64,000 nt of DNA, taken from positions 1,054,001 to 1,118,000 of the forward strand of contig CP013099.1 in the NCBI GenBank assembly GCA_001447805.1, read 5' to 3'. The notes under the pieces are model-generated. The model saw nothing but the letters and a program-made list of their open reading frames with translations, was not told where the DNA came from and made no database searches. The position numbers were made by a program, and so were the translations under genes. This stretch comes from Candidatus Tenderia electrophaga. Lineage in GTDB: Bacteria; Pseudomonadota; Gammaproteobacteria; Tenderiales; Tenderiaceae. Positions 7,779 to 18,526 of the stretch are shown piece after piece; position 1 is the first letter of the stretch, and every line of letters starts with the position of its first letter.

Positions 7779-8556
7779 GCGCAAACCCAAAATCGCCGTC
7801 CATAAATTCAGTTCCTGCGACGGCTGCCAACTGGCTTTCCTGAATCTGGGCGAGCCCTTGTTGACCTTGGCTGAGTTGGTCGATATCGTCCACTTCGCCG
7901 AAGCGGGGCCGGTGCAAGCCGATGCCGAGGTCGACATCGCCTTTGTCGAAGGCAGTATCACCACCCCCGACGAGCGGGATCGCATCCAGGCAGTGCGCGC
8001 CAACAGCCGTTATCTGGTCACCATCGGCGCCTGCGCCACCGCCGGCGGGGTGCAGGCGCTGCGCAATCACGCCGATGCCCCGGCCTGGATGGCCTCGGTG
8101 TACGCCGCGCCGCAATTCATCGACACCCTCGCCAGCTCAACGCCGATCGCCGCGCATGTGCGCGTGGATTACGAACTTTGGGGTTGCCCCATCAACAGCC
8201 GCCAGCTGTTATCGCTGGTGCGCGCCATGCTGTTCGGTGTGGCCCCGGTGATCGAGCACGACAGCGTTTGTATGGAGTGCAAACGCCAAGGCAACGTCTG
8301 TGTGCTGGTGGCCCAGCAGAAGCCCTGTATGGGGCCGGTGACTCAGACCGGTTGCGGTGCGCTGTGCCCGCGTTTCGGCCGTGACTGTTACGCCTGTTAC
8401 GGACCGGCGGAAAACCCCAATACGGATGCTTTGTCGCGCCGCTTTGCCGGGCTCGGGTTGCTGCCGCACGACATCGAGCGGCGCTTTCTGCATATCAATA
8501 ATCATGCGCCCGTGTTTGCCACGGCGGCCGGCAAGGCCGGGGCGGACAAGCCGTGA
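7762..8556 (+). CDS. hydD: Group 3b [NiFe]-hydrogenase small (delta) subunit, non-canonical start
   Basis: This is the small subunit carrying the iron-sulfur relay next to the NiFe site. Visible ligand motifs are SSCDGCQ (codons at 7810-7830), TIGACATAGG, ELWGCPINSRQ and a cysteine-rich C-terminal part with CMECKRQGNVC and CGALCPRFGRDCYACYG. In frame, a TGA at 7753-7755 precedes the gene, and the first ATG/GTG/TTG afterwards is TTG 7858, which would delete the essential SSCDGCQ motif. I therefore place the start at ATT 7762 (ATC 7765 is the alternative). The frame overlaps the IVP gene by 17 bases and overlaps hydA by 4. A +1 frameshift from the IVP frame at its GTT-TAA end is another possibility. 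Product identity is sure, the start is not. Confidence 0.85.
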   Translation: MIKSFKRKPKIAVHKFSSCDGCQLAFLNLGEPLLTLAELVDIVHFAEAGPVQADAEVDIAFVEGSITTPDERDRIQAVRANSRYLVTIGACATAGGVQALRNHADAPAWMASVYAAPQFIDTLASSTPIAAHVRVDYELWGCPINSRQLLSLVRAMLFGVAPVIEHDSVCMECKRQGNVCVLVAQQKPCMGPVTQTGCGALCPRFGRDCYACYGPAENPNTDALSRRFAGLGLLPHDIERRFLHINNHAPVFATAAGKAGADKP

Positions 8557-9851
8557 GCGAGCGTCGCGAGGTGTCCATCAAGGTGCCGGTGTTGGCCCGG
8601 GTGGAGGGCGAAGGCGCCCTCGATCTGGAGATCCGCGACGGCGCGATCAGCGAACTGAAGCTGCGCATCTTCGAACCGCCGCGGCTGTTCGAAAAGTTTC
8701 TCGAAGGTCGCGCCTATCATGAACTGCCGGATTTCGTCGCACGTATCTGCGGCATTTGCCCAGTGGCCTACCAGATGAGCGCGGTGCATGCCATCGAGCA
8801 GGCCTTTGGCTGTGAACCGGGACCGTGGGTGCGCAGCATGCGACGCCTGCTGTATTGCGGAGAATGGCTGGAAAGTCACAGCTTGCACGTGCATTTGTTG
8901 GCCTTGCCCGATTTCCTCGGTTTCAACAGCGTTACCGAAATGGCGAAGCAATATCCCGACGAAGTACGCCGCGGCCTGGCCTTGCAGGCGATCGGTAACG
9001 CCATCGTAGCTTTTTTCGGCGGCCGCTCGGTACACCCGGTGGGTGTGCGGGTGGGGGGCTTTTATAAGGCGCCTTCCGTGGCCGACGCCAAGGTGTTATT
9101 GCACAAGGTGCGCGAACGCCTTGGCGACGCTGAGGCGCTGCTGCGCTGGAGTGTGCGCTTGGACCTGCCCGATATGCCCCAGGCCTTTACCAGTGTCGCC
9201 CTGCGGCATGAGGATGAATATCCTATGAACGAGGGCCGGATTGTCAGCGACGCGGGTCACGATCTGTCGCTGGAGGAATTCGAGGATCACTTTCGCGAAC
9301 AGCAGGCACCCCATTCCACCGCCCTGCATTGCCACCTCGACGCTCAGCCCTACCTGGTGGGGCCCCTGGCGCGCTTGAACCTTAATCATGAGCGATTGCC
9401 CGCCGAGGTCCAGTCACTGCTGCGCGAATGCGCTATCAAGTTGCCCAGCGGCAACATGTTTCACAGTCTCATTGCCCGGGCGGTGGAGATCTACTACGCC
9501 CTCTACGAAGCGCAACGGATTTTGCAAAACTACTACCTGCCCGAGACGTCCTATGCGGAAACGACCCCCCGTGCCGGGGTCGGCTATGGTTGTACCGAGG
9601 CGCCGCGCGGCATGTTGTGGCATCGCTATGAATTGGATGACGCCGGTGATATCGTCAGCGCCACCATCGTGCCGCCCACCAGTCAGAACCAGGCTCGCAT
9701 CGAGGCCGACTTGCACCACAGCTTGAACGCCTTCGGCCTGGACCATGACGACGCCGCCCTGCGCCTGCATGCCGAGACGGTGGTGCGCAATTACGACCCC
9801 TGTATCTCCTGCTCCACCCACTTTCTCGATCTGCGTGTCAAACGGCGTTGA
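8553..9851 (+). CDS. hydA: Group 3b [NiFe]-hydrogenase large (alpha) subunit
   Basis: The 432-residue catalytic subunit starts with GTG at 8553, in a GTGA overlap with the hydD stop. Both nickel-binding motifs are intact: RICGICPVAYQ at about residues 64-74 and DPCISCSTHF near the C-terminus (about 415-424). Together they provide the four Cys thiolates that hold the NiFe(CN)2CO centre. After the last His a nine-residue tail (FLDLRVKRR) remains, which a maturation protease would remove. That protease is encoded next, overlapping by 17 bases. The enzyme couples H2 oxidation or H2 evolution to NAD(P) in the cytoplasm. No hyp maturation genes are in the window, so they must lie elsewhere. Confidence 0.93.
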   Translation: MSERREVSIKVPVLARVEGEGALDLEIRDGAISELKLRIFEPPRLFEKFLEGRAYHELPDFVARICGICPVAYQMSAVHAIEQAFGCEPGPWVRSMRRLLYCGEWLESHSLHVHLLALPDFLGFNSVTEMAKQYPDEVRRGLALQAIGNAIVAFFGGRSVHPVGVRVGGFYKAPSVADAKVLLHKVRERLGDAEALLRWSVRLDLPDMPQAFTSVALRHEDEYPMNEGRIVSDAGHDLSLEEFEDHFREQQAPHSTALHCHLDAQPYLVGPLARLNLNHERLPAEVQSLLRECAIKLPSGNMFHSLIARAVEIYYALYEAQRILQNYYLPETSYAETTPRAGVGYGCTEAPRGMLWHRYELDDAGDIVSATIVPPTSQNQARIEADLHHSLNAFGLDHDDAALRLHAETVVRNYDPCISCSTHFLDLRVKRR

Positions 9852-10359
9852 GGGATTGCCACCCATCCGGGTGCTGGGCATCGGCTCGCCCTTCGGTGCC
9901 GACGATGTCGGTTGGCGTTTGATCGACGCACTGACGGCATCGCCAAGCCTGGGTCCTTTTCTCAAGCGCGAGTTGCTACTGGCGTCCTTGGACCGTCCGG
10001 GGGCGGCACTATTGCGCTATCTCGAAAATGCCCGCCATGTGTTGCTGCTCGATGCCGTGGTGGATGACACATTGCCTATCGGCACCGCGCGACGTTACTC
10101 GTTGGATGACATCCAGAACGCGCCGCTGCTATCCTCCAGTCACGCCTTCGGGGTGCAGCAGGCACTCAGTCTGGCCGCGGCCCTGGATCAATTGCCGGAT
10201 AGCCTGGCGTTGTGTGGGGTCAGCATCGGCGCGGACTTTCCCGACACAAACAGTCAAACCAACGATTGGCCGACATGTATTTCCGCGATTGTCCTGTCGC
10301 TGGAAGACGACATCTTGCGTCTGTGCACTGGTCTTAGAGGGCATAATGTGACAAATTAG
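9835..10359 (+). CDS. Hydrogenase maturation endopeptidase
   Basis: The 174-residue protein belongs to the HycI/HyaD/HoxW-type peptidase family that trims the C-terminal tail of the NiFe large subunit after metal insertion. It shows the GIGSPFGADDVGW motif near residue 16, with the metal-sensing acidic residue, LLLDAVVDD near residue 67, and SSHAFGVQQALSLA near residue 100 with the conserved His. The GTG at 9835 lies inside the end of hydA, so expression is probably coupled. TTG 9856 is an alternative start. It is dedicated to HydA by position. Confidence 0.82.
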   Translation: MSNGVEGLPPIRVLGIGSPFGADDVGWRLIDALTASPSLGPFLKRELLLASLDRPGAALLRYLENARHVLLLDAVVDDTLPIGTARRYSLDDIQNAPLLSSSHAFGVQQALSLAAALDQLPDSLALCGVSIGADFPDTNSQTNDWPTCISAIVLSLEDDILRLCTGLRGHNVTN

Positions 10360-10458
10360 GCAGTTATGGCTGGATTGTCTTAAGAATGTTGAGGATTCGT
10401 CGATAAACTTATCGCGCAACAGCTAAGCACGACGATTTATCAATTTTTAGGTGCCGCA

Positions 10459-10605
10459 ATGAAACTGACAATGACTAAAATCTGGGTGATAGCAGGCTTG
10501 CTGGCCTTGATTGGTATTGCCCAGGCACAGATGGAAGAACCCGCCGACAAGGCCTCGAAAGAGCAGCAGGCGATGATCAAATCCAACCCTTACCTGGTCA
10601 AGTAA
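10459..10605 (+). CDS. Small secreted peptide (48 aa) of unknown function
   Basis: An ATG frame with AGGTG seven bases upstream encodes 48 residues. The N-terminal part (MTKIWVIAGLLALIGIAQA) is a clear Sec signal peptide with an AQA-type cleavage site. The mature peptide of about 24 residues is polar (QMEEPADKASKEQQAMIKSN, then PYLVK). It lies 100 bases after the hydrogenase protease and faces ppsA. The preceding gap contains a short CGATAA/TTATCG palindrome at 10401-10414. I do not recognise the family. Confidence 0.5.
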   Translation: MKLTMTKIWVIAGLLALIGIAQAQMEEPADKASKEQQAMIKSNPYLVK

Positions 10606-10611
10606 CCTGTT

Positions 10612-13011
10612 TTAACCCTCGATCTGAGCCTGTTCAATATCCAGCACCACCTGGGTCATCCTGATCACACTGTCGGGATTGAGTGAAATGGACTCGATGC
10701 CCTGTCCCACCAACCATTGAGTGATCTCAGGGTAATCGGACGGCGCCTGACCGCAGATCCCCACGTACTTCCCCTTTTGTTTGCAGGCCGCGATGGCCAT
10801 CGCGATCATTTTCAACACCGCCGGATTGCGTTCGTCGAAACCGCTGACGATGCCCGAGTCACGGTCCACGCCCAGGGTGAGTTGGGTCAGGTCGTTGGAG
10901 CCGATGGAGAAGCCGTCGAACAGCTCCAGAAACTCATCGGCCAGCAGGGCGTTGGCCGGGATCTCACACATCATATAAATCTGTAAGCCGTTCTCGCCGC
11001 GCGTTAATCCTTCGCGCTGCATCAGTTCTAATACACTCTCCGCTTCGGCGACGCTGCGTACGAAGGGGATCATTAACGCAATATTGTCCAGCCCCATCAC
11101 GTCGCGCGCCTGCTTCATGGCGGCGCACTCCAGCGCGAAGCAGTCGGCGAACGCCTCGGAAGGGTAGCGCGCGGCGCCGCGAAAACCGATCATGGGATTC
11201 TCTTCCGTCGGTTCAAACTGTGCACCGCCGATCAGCGAGGCGTATTCGTTGGACTTGAAGTCGCTCATGCGCACGATCACCCTTTTCGGATAAAAGGCGG
11301 CGGCGATCATGCCCACCCCTTCGGCCAGGCGCTGGATATAGAAACTTTTGGGGTCGGGATAACCGGCGATGATGGGATCGATCTGTTGTTTGATCTTGTC
11401 ATCCATCCGGTCGTATTCCAGCAGCGCCCGTGGGTGGATACGGATGCTGTTGTTGATGATGAACTCCAGCCGCGCCAGACCTACCCCTTCATTGGGCAGG
11501 CGGCTGGCCTCGAAGGCCTGCGAGGGGTTGGCCAGGTTGAGCATGATATGCGTCCGGGGCCGGCTAAGGGTATCCAGATCGATGCGTTGGCTGGCGAAGT
11601 CCTGAATGCCTGCGTAGACCACGCCTTCATCCCCTTCGGCGCAACAGACCGTGATCTCCTGCTCGTTGGCGATGGCCTGGGTGGCGTCACCGCAACCGAC
11701 GATGGCGGGGATGCCCAGCTCGCGCGCCACGATGGCGGCATGGCAGGTGCGCCCGCCGCGATTGGTGACGATGGCGGCGGCGGTCTTCATCACCGGTTCC
11801 CAGTCCGGATCGGTGATGTCGGTGACCAGCACCTCGCCCGGCCGGATGGCATGCATGTCGGCCGCCTCCATGATGACACGCGCCTTGCCGGCGGCGATGC
11901 GCTGGCCGACGCTCTTGCCGCGGCTCAATATCGGACCGCGCGACGTCAGGGTGTAGGTCTGGGCGAAGCGGGTGTCGGCGATGGATTGCACCGTCTCCGG
12001 GCGGGCTTGGACGATGAACAGTTCGCCGGTCTCGCCGTCCTTGGCCCACTCGATATCCATGGGGCGCGGCTTGCCGGCCGCCTTGGAGTAATGCGCCTCG
12101 ATGATGACCGCCTGGCGCGCCAGGCTCAGCACCTCGTCGTCGCTGAGGGCGAAGCGGTGACGGTGCTCTTTTTTGACGCGCACGTTGCGGGTGGAGTGGC
12201 CCGCCATGGGATCGCCGGTGTAAATCATCTTGATCGCCTTATCCCCCAGCTGGCGTTTCAGGATCGGGCGTTTACCCTCGGCCAGGGTGGGTTTGAAGAC
12301 ATAGAACTCGTCCGGATTGACGGCGCCCTGGACGATGTTTTCACCCAGGCCATAGGCGGCGGTGATGAACACCGCGTCGCGAAACCCGGTCTCGGTATCG
12401 ATGGTGAACATCACCCCCGCAGCACCGCTGTCGGAGCGCACCATGCGCTGCACGCCGATGGAGAGTGCCACATCCATGTGTTCGAATCCCTGATGGATAC
12501 GATAGGAAATGGCACGGTCGGTGAACAGGGAGGCAAACACCTGCTTGCAGGTGGCGATCAAGTTGTGGCTGCCGCGGATGTTGAGATAGGTCTCCTGCTG
12601 GCCGGCGAAGGAGGCGCTGGGCAGATCCTCGGCGGTGGCCGAGCTGCGCACCGCCACGTCGGTGTGCTCCCCGTATTCCGCTTCTAGATGCTGATACGCC
12701 GCGTCGATCTCCCCGGCCAGGTCGGCCGGCATTTCGGCGTGATTGATCCAACTGCGGATGCGCGCCCCGGCGTTGGCCAGGGCATGGACATCCTGGCTGT
12801 CCAGCGTGTCCAACACCTGTTTGATGCGCTCATGCAGCGTGTTGTGATCGATGTAATGACGATAGGCATCGGCGGTGGTGGCGAAACCGTCCGGGATCTT
12901 GACGCCTTTCTCCGTCAGGCTGCGGTACATCTCGCCCAGCGAGGCGTTTTTGCCGCCCACCAGGGCGATATCCTGGATGCCGAGTTGGTCGAAACGTCGA
13001 ATATAGCGCAT
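10612..13011 (-). CDS. ppsA: Phosphoenolpyruvate synthase
   Basis: PpsA converts pyruvate and ATP to PEP, AMP and phosphate, the entry to gluconeogenesis. The 799-residue protein has the full family length and domain order: N-terminal ATP-grasp (VGGKNASLGEMYR at residue 18; RSSATAEDLPSASFAGQQET near 122), the swivelling phosphohistidine domain (TNRGGRTCHAAIVARELG, active His near residue 420), and the C-terminal PEP/pyruvate barrel (GFRGAARYPSEAF; FSIGSNDLTQLTLGVDRDSG near 690; GICGQAPSD near 755). No PpsR regulator is adjacent. It lies 25 bases downstream of pgm on the same strand, so the two may form one gluconeogenic unit. Confidence 0.97.
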   Translation of the reverse strand: MRYIRRFDQLGIQDIALVGGKNASLGEMYRSLTEKGVKIPDGFATTADAYRHYIDHNTLHERIKQVLDTLDSQDVHALANAGARIRSWINHAEMPADLAGEIDAAYQHLEAEYGEHTDVAVRSSATAEDLPSASFAGQQETYLNIRGSHNLIATCKQVFASLFTDRAISYRIHQGFEHMDVALSIGVQRMVRSDSGAAGVMFTIDTETGFRDAVFITAAYGLGENIVQGAVNPDEFYVFKPTLAEGKRPILKRQLGDKAIKMIYTGDPMAGHSTRNVRVKKEHRHRFALSDDEVLSLARQAVIIEAHYSKAAGKPRPMDIEWAKDGETGELFIVQARPETVQSIADTRFAQTYTLTSRGPILSRGKSVGQRIAAGKARVIMEAADMHAIRPGEVLVTDITDPDWEPVMKTAAAIVTNRGGRTCHAAIVARELGIPAIVGCGDATQAIANEQEITVCCAEGDEGVVYAGIQDFASQRIDLDTLSRPRTHIMLNLANPSQAFEASRLPNEGVGLARLEFIINNSIRIHPRALLEYDRMDDKIKQQIDPIIAGYPDPKSFYIQRLAEGVGMIAAAFYPKRVIVRMSDFKSNEYASLIGGAQFEPTEENPMIGFRGAARYPSEAFADCFALECAAMKQARDVMGLDNIALMIPFVRSVAEAESVLELMQREGLTRGENGLQIYMMCEIPANALLADEFLELFDGFSIGSNDLTQLTLGVDRDSGIVSGFDERNPAVLKMIAMAIAACKQKGKYVGICGQAPSDYPEITQWLVGQGIESISLNPDSVIRMTQVVLDIEQAQIEG

Positions 13012-13036
13012 GAGCCCCCGCCTGTATGCTGTGCGT

Positions 13037-14733
<1,697 letters not shown>

Positions 14734-14775
14734 GCCTGCGATGCCGTAATTTATGTAGAGGGAGAATGAACCACC

Positions 14776-16665
14776 ATGTCTGTAGACGCGCATAAAGAGA
14801 CCCTGGGATTCCAAACCGAAGTGCGTCAGCTGCTCAAGCTGATGATCCACTCGCTGTACTCCAACAAGGAGATATTCCTGCGGGAATTGATCTCCAACGC
14901 CTCCGATGCCTGCGACAAGCTGCGCTTCGAGGCGCTGACCGACGAGGCCCTGATGGAGGACGACGCCGAACTCAAGATCCAGGTGGAGTTCGACAAGGAT
15001 GCCAAGACGGTCACCGTCCGCGATAACGGCATCGGCATGGACCGCGAAGAGGTGATGGAAAATGTCGGTACCATTGCCAAGTCGGGCACCAAGCAGTTCT
15101 TCGAATCGCTCACCGGCGACCAGGCCAAGGACGCCCAGCTCATCGGCCAGTTCGGGGTGGGTTTCTACTCCGCCTTCATTGTCGCCGACAAGGTGAGCCT
15201 CACCACCCGCCGCGCCGGCATGGGCGCCGAACACGGGGTGCGCTGGGAGTCGGACGGCGAGGGTGAATACACCCTCGAGACCGTCGAGCGCCCCATGCGC
15301 GGCACCGAGGTCACCCTGCATCTGCGCGAGGGTGAGGAGGAGTTCGCCGAGGCCTATCGCCTACGTCATATCATCAACAAGTACTCCGACCATATTAACC
15401 TGCCTATCGAGATGAAATCCGAAGAGGAGGGCAAGCAGGACGAATACGAGGTGGTCAACAGCGCCTCGGCGCTGTGGGCGCGGCCCAAGACCGAGATCAA
15501 GGATGAGGAGTACAACGAGTTCTACAAGCACATCGCCCATGATTTCGAGGAGCCGCTGGCGCACATCCACACCAAGGTCGAAGGCAATCAGTCCTATGCC
15601 ACGTTGTTTTATGTGCCGCAGCGCGCGCCCTTCGACCTGTGGGACCGCGACAAGCGCCATGGGGTCAAGCTCTATGTGCGCCGCGTTTTCATCATGGACG
15701 ATGCCGAACAGCTCATGCCCACCTATCTGCGCTTCATCCGTGGGGTGGTGGATTCGGACGATCTGCCGCTCAATGTCTCGCGCGAGATCCTGCAGCGCAA
15801 CAAACAGATCGATACCATCCGCGCCGCCTCGGTGAAGAAGGTGCTGGGGCTGCTGGAGGGTATGGCCAACAACGAGGCGGAAAAATACCAGGGTTTTTGG
15901 GACGAATTCGGCAGCGTCATCAAGGAAGGCCCGGCCGAGGATCACGCCAACAAGGCGCGTATCGCCAAGCTGTTGCGCTTTGCCTCCACCAAAGGCGACG
16001 CCGACAAGCAGACCGTGTCGCTGGATGAATATCTGTCACGCATGAAGGAGGGCCAGGACAAGATCTATTACATCACCGCCGACAGCTATGCCGCCGCCAA
16101 TAACAGTCCGCACCTGGAAGTCTTCCGCAAGAAAGAGGTGGAAGTGCTGCTCATGGGCGACCGGGTAGACGAGTGGATGATGTCCTTCCTGGATGAGTTC
16201 GAAGGCAGGCAGTTTCAGTCCATCGCCAAGGGCGAGCTGGACCTGGGCGAGCTGGAGGACGAACAGGAGAAGGAAGAGGCCAAGAAGTCGCAGCAGGAAC
16301 ACAAGGACCTGCTCGAGCGCATGCAGAAGGCCCTGGGCGACAAGGTCAAGGAGGTGCGCGTCAGCCACCGTCTGACCCGCTCCCCCTCCTGCCTCGTGGT
16401 GGAGGAGCACGACATGAACCTGAGCATGCAGAAAATCCTCAAGCAGGCCGGTCATGACGTGCCCACTATGAAGCCGATTTTGGAGATCAACTCCGAGCAC
16501 CCGCTGGTGCGCCAGTTCGAACACGAACAGGACGAAGAACGCTTTAGCGATTGGGCCCACGTGCTGTTGGATCAGGCCATGCTCAGCGAGGGCGGCCAGC
16601 TGGAGGACCCGGCCAGCTTCGTCAGCCGCCTCAACGAGCTGATGCTCGATCTGAGCGGTAAATAG
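14776..16665 (+). CDS. htpG: Chaperone HtpG (Hsp90)
   Basis: The 629-residue cytosolic Hsp90 has all GHKL ATPase motifs: [21 protein letters not shown] near residue 31 in one helix, DNGIGM near 82, [11 protein letters not shown] near 97 and [15 protein letters not shown] near 124. The middle-domain arginine is in [13 protein letters not shown] near residue 335. An unusually acidic stretch ([19 protein letters not shown]) sits near residue 495. The ATG at 14776 follows a GAGGGAGAATG ribosome site and a clear RpoH-type promoter. hslR follows after a terminator, so two heat-shock genes are side by side. Confidence 0.98.
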   Translation: MSVDAHKETLGFQTEVRQLLKLMIHSLYSNKEIFLRELISNASDACDKLRFEALTDEALMEDDAELKIQVEFDKDAKTVTVRDNGIGMDREEVMENVGTIAKSGTKQFFESLTGDQAKDAQLIGQFGVGFYSAFIVADKVSLTTRRAGMGAEHGVRWESDGEGEYTLETVERPMRGTEVTLHLREGEEEFAEAYRLRHIINKYSDHINLPIEMKSEEEGKQDEYEVVNSASALWARPKTEIKDEEYNEFYKHIAHDFEEPLAHIHTKVEGNQSYATLFYVPQRAPFDLWDRDKRHGVKLYVRRVFIMDDAEQLMPTYLRFIRGVVDSDDLPLNVSREILQRNKQIDTIRAASVKKVLGLLEGMANNEAEKYQGFWDEFGSVIKEGPAEDHANKARIAKLLRFASTKGDADKQTVSLDEYLSRMKEGQDKIYYITADSYAAANNSPHLEVFRKKEVEVLLMGDRVDEWMMSFLDEFEGRQFQSIAKGELDLGELEDEQEKEEAKKSQQEHKDLLERMQKALGDKVKEVRVSHRLTRSPSCLVVEEHDMNLSMQKILKQAGHDVPTMKPILEINSEHPLVRQFEHEQDEERFSDWAHVLLDQAMLSEGGQLEDPASFVSRLNELMLDLSGK

Positions 16666-16679
16666 GCTATTATCTTAGT

Positions 16680-16705
16680 GGCCGATCATCAGTGATCGGC
16701 CTTTA
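16680..16705 (+). terminator. Intrinsic terminator between htpG and hslR
   Basis: GGCCGATCA at 16680-16688 pairs with TGATCGGCC at 16693-16701 around a TCAG loop, followed by a short T-rich TTTATT. The tail is weak, so read-through into hslR is possible. Confidence 0.65.
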
Positions 16706-16713
16706 TTGAGATT

Positions 16714-17115
16714 ATGCCCACACCAGATGCTGATTCCGACAAGACCCGCCTCGACAAATGGTTGTGGGCGGCGCGTTTTTTCAAGACCCGCAGCCTGGCC
16801 ACCGAGGCCATCAACGGCGGTCATGTCCATCTCAACGGGGCGCGGGTGAAACCGGCGCGCAGCGTTCAGCTTGACGACGAAGTACGCATTCGCAAGGGTA
16901 GTCTGGAGTTCATTATCCATGTGCGGGCCCTGTCCGACAGGCGCGGCCCCCCCAGCGTGGCCCAGACCCTGTACGAAGAGACCGAGGACAGTCATCGTCA
17001 GCGTGAGCAACGCAGCGCGCAGCGCCGCCTCAAGGCCGATGCCGGCCCCCGGCCGGACACGCGGCCCAGCAAACGCGAGCGGCGTCATATTATTCGCTTT
17101 AACCGCGGAGAGTAA
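16714..17115 (+). CDS. hslR: Heat shock protein 15, S4-domain ribosome rescue factor
   Basis: The 133-residue protein matches Hsp15, which binds free 50S subunits carrying a nascent chain and helps recycle them. The S4 RNA-binding domain covers residues 8-70 (TRLDKWLWAARFFKTRSLA, then GHVHLNGARVKPARSVQ). The C-terminal third is a very basic tail (RQREQRSAQRRLKAD, then SKRERRHIIRF). It lies 48 bases after htpG in the same direction, with a hairpin between. The following Nudix gene starts only four bases after its stop, so those two are probably co-translated. Confidence 0.92.
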   Translation: MPTPDADSDKTRLDKWLWAARFFKTRSLATEAINGGHVHLNGARVKPARSVQLDDEVRIRKGSLEFIIHVRALSDRRGPPSVAQTLYEETEDSHRQREQRSAQRRLKADAGPRPDTRPSKRERRHIIRFNRGE

Positions 17116-17118
17116 TCC

Positions 17119-17559
17119 ATGACCCGCCCCATTACCCCGCCGTTGGCCACCGATATCATCATCGAGCTCGCCGATCGTCCGGGGCGCCCGCTGGTGTTCA
17201 TCGAGCGCCTCAACGCGCCCCACGGCTGGGCCCTGCCCGGCGGCTTTGTCGATATCGGTGAGACGGTGGAGGCGGCCGCAGTGCGCGAGGCGAAAGAGGA
17301 AACCGGCCTGGATGTCGAACTCAAGGCGCTACTGGGCTGCTATTCCGAACCCGGCCGCGATCCGCGCGGTCATACCGTGAGCCTGGTGTTTGTGGCCCAG
17401 GCCAGCGGTGAGCCCCAGGCCCAAGACGACGCCAAGGATGTGCGCATCGCGCCACCGGACCAGGCGCCCGCGCCTTTGGTGTTCGACCATCCTGCCATCC
17501 TGCAACACTATTTGCGCTATCGCCAAGGTCAGCCGCTGCCGCCGCTGAATCTGGGTTAG
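17119..17559 (+). CDS. Nudix hydrolase
   Basis: The 146-residue protein contains an intact Nudix box, GFVDIGETVEAAAVREAKEE followed by TG, at about residues 42-63, so it should hydrolyse a nucleoside diphosphate-X substrate with Mg2+. The layout (short N-terminal strand, LPGGF, conserved Y-S-x-P-x-R-D-P after the box) resembles the ADP-ribose pyrophosphatase or 8-oxo-dGTPase-like group, but substrate cannot be fixed from sequence. It follows hslR by three bases. Confidence 0.88.
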   Translation: MTRPITPPLATDIIIELADRPGRPLVFIERLNAPHGWALPGGFVDIGETVEAAAVREAKEETGLDVELKALLGCYSEPGRDPRGHTVSLVFVAQASGEPQAQDDAKDVRIAPPDQAPAPLVFDHPAILQHYLRYRQGQPLPPLNLG

Positions 17560-17686
17560 TCCGCCGCGCCTGCTTTACCCCAGCGGTGGGCAGCCGCATT
17601 TATTTTCTTGTAAATCAATTTCGTGTTGTTTCAGAACAGTGGCTTGCCGGCCATTTGGGACCCTTTATAAATTCATTATAAAAAAA

Positions 17687-17733
17687 CGATTAAAACGCTT
17701 GAATCGATTAATTCGCTGTGCTAATTTTAATCG
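17687..17733. promoter_or_regulatory. Candidate operator with three related palindromic half-sites
   Basis: In an AT-rich stretch before the regulator at 17748, CGATTAAAA (17687-17695) is the exact inverse of TTTTAATCG (17725-17733), and between them lies the palindrome AATCGATT at 17702-17709. All three share the ATCGATT/CGATTAA core. The array is 15 bases from the start codon. It could be an autoregulatory site for the HTH-receiver protein. Confidence 0.45.
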
Positions 17734-17747
17734 CACGGGAGAGTACT

Positions 17748-18371
17748 ATGAAGCGGAACAGTCATGATCGTGCCTACATGACCCCCAACGAGGTGGCTGA
17801 ACTGCTCATGGTCTCTCCCGTTACTGTTAGACAGTGGGCCCAAAAGGGATGGGTCCGCGCCATCACCACCGCTGGCGGTCACCGCCGCTTCCTGCGCCAG
17901 GATGTTGAACAGTTCGCCCGCGATCGCGGTATGGAGTTGATATCGGACGGCCCGCCCAGAGTGCTGGTGGTGGACGACAATCGCTCCTTCGCCCGTTATC
18001 TGGCCGATCTGCTGGCCAACCAATCCACGTCGATTGATACCGAAACAGCCCATGACGGCTTTGATGCCGGGCGCAAGGTGTTGCAGTTTTCCCCTGATAT
18101 CGTGCTACTCGACCTAAAAATGCCCGGAATGGACGGTTTTTCCGTATGCCAGCAACTCAAGGACGACGAGATCACCCGCCACATTCGTATCATTGCCATG
18201 ACCGGTTATTACACCCCGGACAATGAGGCGCGTATTCTCACCGCCGGTGCCGAAGCCTGTCTGGCCAAGCCCTTTGATAAGCGCGTTTTGCTCCGCGTGT
18301 TGGGTTTTGAGGGCGGTGAAGAACGCGACGGCCTTAGCCTCGATAAGGGCCTCGATCAGCACGTGATGTAA
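17748..18371 (+). CDS. Excisionase/MerR-type HTH protein fused to a response-regulator receiver domain
   Basis: The 207-residue protein has an N-terminal winged helix of the MerR/excisionase type (MTPNEVAELLMVSPVTVRQW and GGHRRFLRQDVEQFARDRG, residues 8-60) that should bind DNA. A CheY-like receiver domain (about 70-190) follows: VLVVDDN, then VLLDLKMPGMDGFSV with the phospho-acceptor Asp, AMTGYY and the conserved Lys in CLAKPFD. The order (DNA-binding first, receiver second) is the reverse of ordinary response regulators. No histidine kinase is adjacent, so the phosphodonor is unknown. The ATG at 17748 has GGGAGAG upstream. The upstream DNA shows an operator-like palindrome array. Confidence 0.85.
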   Translation: MKRNSHDRAYMTPNEVAELLMVSPVTVRQWAQKGWVRAITTAGGHRRFLRQDVEQFARDRGMELISDGPPRVLVVDDNRSFARYLADLLANQSTSIDTETAHDGFDAGRKVLQFSPDIVLLDLKMPGMDGFSVCQQLKDDEITRHIRIIAMTGYYTPDNEARILTAGAEACLAKPFDKRVLLRVLGFEGGEERDGLSLDKGLDQHVM

Positions 18372-18375
18372 AAAA

Positions 18376-18393
18376 CGCCCATCCGCTTGGGCG
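18376..18393 (-). terminator. Hairpin after the HTH-receiver gene, T-run on the minus strand
   Basis: CGCCCA (18376-18381) pairs with TGGGCG (18388-18393). The six As just before it would read as a T-run only on the minus strand, so it would stop antisense transcription. On the plus strand it is a stem without a U tail. Low confidence. Confidence 0.3.
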
Positions 18394-18526
18394 CCTGACG
18401 CTCAGTTTCCTCCGCGCCCATATTCCAATCGACGGCTCCGGCTTGGTTGTTGCCACAAGTTTTTCCCGGCTCGGTATACTAGCCCCCTCTTGCATTGAAA
18501 TAGCCTTTGGCGTTAGGGAGTGGGTA

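Noticed and set aside
7858-8556. hydD starting at TTG 7858
   Set aside because: It would remove the SSCDGCQ ligand motif that every functional small subunit needs, while the upstream residues KPKIAVHKF are family-conserved.
11386-12687. 433-codon open frame on the plus strand
   Set aside because: Antisense to ppsA, biased composition, no domain.
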